A program made the position numbers and the translations under genes. Shown here in pieces: positions 49,529-49,555 of a DNA stretch of 49,555 nt (its first letter is position 1; each line of letters begins with the position of its first letter). Where the stretch lies: positions 1 to 49,555 of the forward strand of contig CAMAVD010000008.1 in assembly GCA_945861575.1 (NCBI GenBank). Reading direction: 5' to 3'. Below the pieces are notes generated by a model. The model saw only the letters and a list, made by a program, of their open reading frames with translations, made no database searches and had not been told where the DNA came from. Origin of the DNA: Akkermansia muciniphila (GTDB lineage Bacteria > Verrucomicrobiota > Verrucomicrobiia > Limisphaerales > UBA11320).

Positions 49529-49555
49529 GGGCGTTTGGCCCTGGCTCATTGCGGG

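Overview
The window comes from a bacterial chromosome and most likely belongs to the Verrucomicrobiota. The strongest pointer is the block at 1.2-7.8 kb. Its four ATGA-overlapping genes match, in N-terminal pattern, size and order, the pilin-like D-B-C-A set known as the Verru_Chthon cassette. Very large secreted proteins rich in Thr-Asn and a shared C-terminal module fit the same phylum. Assignment below phylum is not attempted. The DNA is moderately GC-rich, genes are densely packed, and 4-nt stop/start overlaps (ATGA) are common. I found no tRNA, rRNA, CRISPR array, transposase or integrase; the window looks like stable chromosome.

Layout. 0-7.8 kb (+): pseudopilin operon, made of a 5'-truncated pseudopilin, a GspG-like pseudopilin and the four cassette-like proteins. 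7.9-14.9 kb (+): a 2341-residue secreted subtilase. 15.0-19.3 kb (-): LuxE-like and LuxC-like proteins (a fatty-acid reductase pair), queD, a degenerate receiver domain and coproheme decarboxylase. 19.5-22.6 kb (+): rplU, rpmA, obg (with an in-frame insertion), a GmhB-like phosphatase and a small secreted protein. 22.8-24.1 kb (+): two nearly identical type IV pilin genes, each with its own sigma-54-type promoter and terminator. 24.2-25.9 kb (+): a MoeB/MoeZ-type E1-rhodanese and a RidA-family protein. 25.9-29.9 kb (-): an oligopeptide ABC transporter (BCDF) without a local binding protein. 30.3-34.1 kb (-): prs-rplY-pth-rpsF-ssb-rplI, a translation and nucleotide cluster ending in a strong terminator. 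34.5-35.1 kb (+): a second GmhB-like HAD protein. 35.1-39.2 kb (-): a TRAP transporter made of a TatT-like lipoprotein, DctP and a DctQM fusion. 39.3-42.2 kb (+): a secreted multidomain lysyl oxidase. 42.3-42.6 kb (+): a small unknown. 42.6-44.4 kb (-): PTS enzyme I. 44.6-49.5 kb (+): purA, rarA, a 5-formyl-THF cyclo-ligase and rny.

How the genes work together. Much of the window is housekeeping: ribosomal proteins, ribosome GTPase, PRPP and AMP synthesis, RNA decay and replication-fork repair. The rest concerns the cell surface: a type II secretion or type IV pilus-like system, major pilins, a giant protease, a lysyl oxidase and two importers. The most notable observations are the lysyl oxidase with intact copper and LTQ residues; the duplicated pilins with position-matched -24/-12 promoters; two GmhB-like proteins with complementary losses (one lacks the zinc cysteines, the other the nucleophile Asp); a luxC-luxE-queD operon with no luciferase gene; a repeat-bearing insertion in Obg; and terminator-like hairpins in the leaders of prs and purA.
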